DNA of 32,932 nucleotides. Origin: a virus. Position 1 is the first letter of the stretch, and the number at the start of each line of letters is the position of its first letter. The translations under genes were made by a program, and so were the position numbers. The notes beneath the pieces were generated by a model, which saw only the letters and a program-made list of their open reading frames with translations, had not been told where the DNA came from and searched no databases. This document shows positions 30,505 to 32,932 of the stretch, one piece after another. The stretch is from positions 1-32,932 of IMG/VR virus record IMGVR_UViG_3300033149_006278. One strand, written 5' to 3'.

Positions 30505-30738
30505 ATGGTGAGAAAAGGAAATAAATGGCAGTCAAGACGTTGGATTTCTGCACTCTTAGGAGTTTTTTTAATTATTGCAGATAAGATTTATTGTGTTGAA
30601 AAAGGATTAGATATTGAATGGTTTAAACTTTTTTCTAATAGTATTGTGCTTTTACTTTTATTTGGAGCAGGGTTTATAACGGCTACAAATATGATGCATA
30701 TGTGGAGAAACAGAATAAATAACAATGAAAATAAATAA
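30505..30738 (+). CDS. Holin-like small membrane protein
   Basis: 77 residues: a basic start (MVRKGNKWQSRRW), hydrophobic helices at about 14-27 and 42-63, a charged loop between them, and a charged C-terminus (WRNRINNNENK). This fits a class II-like holin but also other small phage membrane proteins. AGGAAAG precedes the ATG. The gene directly follows the spanin-like protein. Confidence 0.6.
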   Translation: MVRKGNKWQSRRWISALLGVFLIIADKIYCVEKGLDIEWFKLFSNSIVLLLLFGAGFITATNMMHMWRNRINNNENK

Positions 30739-30766
30739 GTCTTTAATTATGGCATTTAAGACTTTT
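30737..30766 (+). terminator. Possible rho-independent terminator
   Basis: AAGTCTT 30737-30743 pairs with AAGACTT 30758-30764, followed by TTTT overlapping the stem end. It begins within the stop codon of the holin-like gene and lies in the only sizeable gap before the 30790 gene. The stem is A+T-rich, so efficiency is uncertain. The loop contains ATG GCA of a nine-codon frame (MAFKTFNEV). Confidence 0.4.
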
Positions 30767-30789
30767 AATGAAGTTTAGAAGGAAATAAA

Positions 30790-31191
30790 ATGGGTGGTTT
30801 TTCTAATGCAACAGAAAATTCAGTATTAGATCATATTTTTAAGAATACATCAATGTCTCAGCCTACAAATCTTTATGTTGCACTCTGTAAATCAACAATT
30901 AGTGATACACATACTGGGTCAACACTACCAAGTGAAATATCTGGTGGTGCCTATGCTCGTAAGAAATGTAATACATGGGCAGCAGCAGCAGCTGGATCGT
31001 TGTCAAATACAATTAAAATTGAGTTTGCGGAAGCTACAGCCAACTGGGGTACAATAACTGATTTTGCTGTTTGTGATCATAGTTCAACTGGAAATGTAAT
31101 AGGATATGATAAATTGACTACAGCTAAAAAAGTTGGTACTGGTGATACGGCTAAATTTGCAACTAATGATTTGAAAGTAACTTTAGATTAA
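30790..31191 (+). CDS. Virion-type protein (Gp80-like tail/adaptor family)
   Basis: 133 residues. The sequence FSNATENSVLDHIFKNTSMS, then LYVALCKS, SGGAYARKK, a small-residue stretch (AAAAAGSLSN) and FAEATANWGTITDFAVCDHS, ending GDTAKFATNDLKVTLD, follows a common phage structural family of about 130 residues (mycobacteriophage Gp80-like) built of beta strands. Role in virion probable, exact location unknown. AGAAGGAAA precedes ATG 30790. It sits just before a surface-modifying enzyme, which may act on it or on other tail parts. Confidence 0.7.
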   Translation: MGGFSNATENSVLDHIFKNTSMSQPTNLYVALCKSTISDTHTGSTLPSEISGGAYARKKCNTWAAAAAGSLSNTIKIEFAEATANWGTITDFAVCDHSSTGNVIGYDKLTTAKKVGTGDTAKFATNDLKVTLD

Positions 31192-31211
31192 TTAAATTAG
31201 GAGATTTATTA

Positions 31212-32932
31212 ATGAAGAATGATCCCATTCTTGTTGTTGGAACTGGAAGAAGTGGGACAAGTTCAGTTGCTAGGATTTTACATAAGAATTTTAAAGTTTT
31301 TATGGGGTCTAGATTTAGAAAATCAGATGATCAAAATCCATTGGGATATTATGAAGATACTGATTTTAATACATTAAATAGTAAATTATTACTTGGTATG
31401 GTACCTTTTAATGAATGGCAAATAGCAATTGATAAGTTAATTAAAAAACGTCAAAAGTTGAACAGGTTATGGGGAATAAAAGATCCACGTTTTGCACATT
31501 TATTGGGTTTATATTTTGTATTTTTTATGAGACCTAAGATAATTAGATGTATTCGTGATAAAGAGCTAGTTATCAATAGTCTTATGAAATATTATGAATG
31601 GGATAGGAAACAATCTGAACTTTTATATTACACACGAGAAGCTAATCTTGATAGGTTGTTAATTGGACGTAATCGTGATGTATTGAATATTCGATTTGAT
31701 TCAGATTATATTTCTGATGAATCATTAGTTCGTATGATTGGTAGACGCTTTTTTGAGAAGAATAAAGTTTATTTAGCTATTCTTAATAAAGGTTGGTTGC
31801 GTAGAGAGATTATCTATAAGATGTTGCCACAGATGACGAATACACCAGGTGTTGAAGTTGTTTGGGAGAACCCAAATTTAACCTATGATCATCCTATTTT
31901 TAGCAATAGAAATCAAATAAGGCTACGATTTTTGCAGACTGACTGTACTCATTTGTTAATGATTGATGATGATGTTATTCCATATGATAATCCTATTCCA
32001 TATGTTTGGGCAGATAAAGATATTATAGGATTTCCAGCTAAAGTTAGGCAACATGGACAATCTGTAAATTGGGTAGCCTATATGAAGCATCCATCAACGC
32101 AAACAGGTTATTCTGCTATTGATTTTGGTGTGGTTGATGATGATGTTGATTTAATAAAATGTGATGCTATTGGTACTGGTTGTATATTAATAAAAAGAAA
32201 GGTATTGGAGAAATTGGAATCACCATTTACTATTCTTATTGATGATAATGGTGTTTGTACAATGGGAACTGATTTTGCATTTTGTAAAAAAGCTACTGAA
32301 AATGGTTTTGAAGTATATTCTTCAACAAAATTAGTTTGTGAGCATGTAAAAGAAACTGGATTACTTGATATTACAGCCTATGATGATAGTGATTATCGGG
32401 ATCGTAGTATAGGTATATATAAGATACCTTGGGGTGATATGTCCATTACACAAAAAGATTGGCACTTTATTCGAGATATAATTGACGATATAAAACCAAA
32501 AAAAATATTAGAATTTGGTGCTGGTCTTTCTTCATTGTTGATGTCAGAAAAAGCTAAAGTTATTAGTTATGAGACAAATACTAAATGGGCTAGACATATA
32601 AGGAAGAAACGAACGGATAGAAATAAACTCATAATTAGAAAATGGAATGGAAAAAATATAAAAGAAAAGAATTTAGATGGTTTTGATTTGGTATTTGTTG
32701 ATGGTCCTCCTAGTGAAGGAATTGGTGGTCCTGGTCGTCAATACTCTATTTCTCTTGCTTCTAAACTGTCTGATAGAATAATTATTCATGATTCAAATCG
32801 TCAGGAAGAGCGTCTATGGCAGGATAAGTATCTTCGACCACATTTCAAGTGTATTGCTCGTAATGGTCATCATCAATCATGTAGTACTTATTGGATTAGG
32901 CGTGATTTGATTAAAACTTTTGAAATTGATTT
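31212..32932 (+). CDS. Sulfotransferase / glycosyltransferase / methyltransferase-like fusion (partial)
   Basis: At least 573 residues, running off the window without a stop. Domain 1 (about 1-185) has VVGTGRSGTSS (PAPS 5'-phosphosulfate loop), WGIKDPRF and IIRCIRDKELVINSLMKYYE (3'-phosphate-binding Arg/Ser), as in sulfotransferases. Domain 2 (about 185-385) has THLLMIDDDVIPYDNP (metal-binding DDD), GTGCILIKR and GTDFAFCKKATENGFEVYSS, a GT-A glycosyltransferase pattern. Domain 3 (from about 412) has KPKKILEFGAGLSSLLMSE, VISYETN, DLVFVDGPPSE and RIIIHDS, a class I SAM methyltransferase-like fold. GGAG precedes the ATG. It may build a sulfated or methylated glycan on virion proteins or the host surface. 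Domain calls are by motif. Confidence 0.8.
   Translation, partial: MKNDPILVVGTGRSGTSSVARILHKNFKVFMGSRFRKSDDQNPLGYYEDTDFNTLNSKLLLGMVPFNEWQIAIDKLIKKRQKLNRLWGIKDPRFAHLLGLYFVFFMRPKIIRCIRDKELVINSLMKYYEWDRKQSELLYYTREANLDRLLIGRNRDVLNIRFDSDYISDESLVRMIGRRFFEKNKVYLAILNKGWLRREIIYKMLPQMTNTPGVEVVWENPNLTYDHPIFSNRNQIRLRFLQTDCTHLLMIDDDVIPYDNPIPYVWADKDIIGFPAKVRQHGQSVNWVAYMKHPSTQTGYSAIDFGVVDDDVDLIKCDAIGTGCILIKRKVLEKLESPFTILIDDNGVCTMGTDFAFCKKATENGFEVYSSTKLVCEHVKETGLLDITAYDDSDYRDRSIGIYKIPWGDMSITQKDWHFIRDIIDDIKPKKILEFGAGLSSLLMSEKAKVISYETNTKWARHIRKKRTDRNKLIIRKWNGKNIKEKNLDGFDLVFVDGPPSEGIGGPGRQYSISLASKLSDRIIIHDSNRQEERLWQDKYLRPHFKCIARNGHHQSCSTYWIRRDLIKTFEID

Noticed and set aside
1-32932. Possible genome-wide reassignment of TAG to an amino acid
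   Set aside because: TAG ends several well-bounded genes (for example at 10113, 10327, 19928, 24999, 28576), each closely followed by another start, and no tRNA with anticodon CTA is in the window. Only two genes have in-frame TAG.
1-32932. CRISPR arrays, rRNA, insertion sequences or attachment sites
   Set aside because: No regularly spaced repeats, rRNA-like sequence, transposase or integrase was found. The tRNAs show no adjacent integrase gene.

Overview
The window looks like part of the genome of a large lytic tailed phage (Caudoviricetes). It is A+T-rich (roughly 30% G+C by eye). Essentially all genes lie on the + strand, packed with ATGA-type overlaps and purine-rich ribosome-binding sites. 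The replication and recombination set is T4-like: UvsY-like, gp32-like, UvsX/RecA, 5' nuclease, gp47/gp46, TOPRIM primase. Large terminase, portal and a MuF-type head protein follow. Standard stops appear to be used: TAA, TGA and TAG all end well-formed genes. The two tRNAs found are Asp(GTC) and Trp(CCA). The host cannot be named. Two lipoproteins with clear lipoboxes, a GWxTD-type domain, an M15 endolysin and a membrane-anchored transglycosylase suggest a diderm bacterium.

Layout. 1-7571: recombination and replication genes. 7571-12127: small accessory genes, among them a PD-(D/E)XK nuclease, a basic protein, Cys-rich proteins, a HAD hydrolase and a transglycosylase. 12140-16996: nucleotide and DNA metabolism (class II ribonucleotide reductase with an intein, a second PD-(D/E)XK nuclease, an MT-A70 methyltransferase, primase). 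17020-17969: a sigma-like and a Mor-like regulator. 17970-18157: an intergenic control region with twin palindromes, a promoter-like sequence and a structured leader. 18158-24465: terminase, small genes, portal and head protein. 24465-26142: small genes, endolysin and a DEDDh exonuclease. 26158-26315: two tRNAs. 26343-27625: small hypotheticals. 27710-30738: a run of envelope-directed genes (lipoprotein protease, membrane protein, GWxTD lipoprotein, coiled-coil and holin-like proteins). 30790-31191: a virion-type protein. 31212-end: a very large, incomplete sulfotransferase/glycosyltransferase/methyltransferase-like fusion.

How it fits together. UvsX, UvsY, the ssDNA-binding protein and gp46/47 would drive recombination-dependent replication, fed by NrdJ. 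The sigma-like and Mor-like proteins, encoded just upstream of the terminase control region, are good candidates for the late transcription switch. The envelope cluster plus the M15 peptidase probably covers lysis and host-surface modification.

The most notable features are: (1) two small genes with an in-frame amber codon and otherwise intact frames; (2) three intergenic RNAs with long-range closing stems, each ahead of a gene with no clear Shine-Dalgarno; (3) an intein exactly before the catalytic cysteine of NrdJ; (4) twin 11-bp palindromes spaced 20 bp apart over a promoter-like -35; (5) the lipoprotein cluster; (6) the three-domain transferase fusion. No CRISPR array, rRNA or insertion sequence was seen. 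No gene-free stretch exceeds 300 bases.
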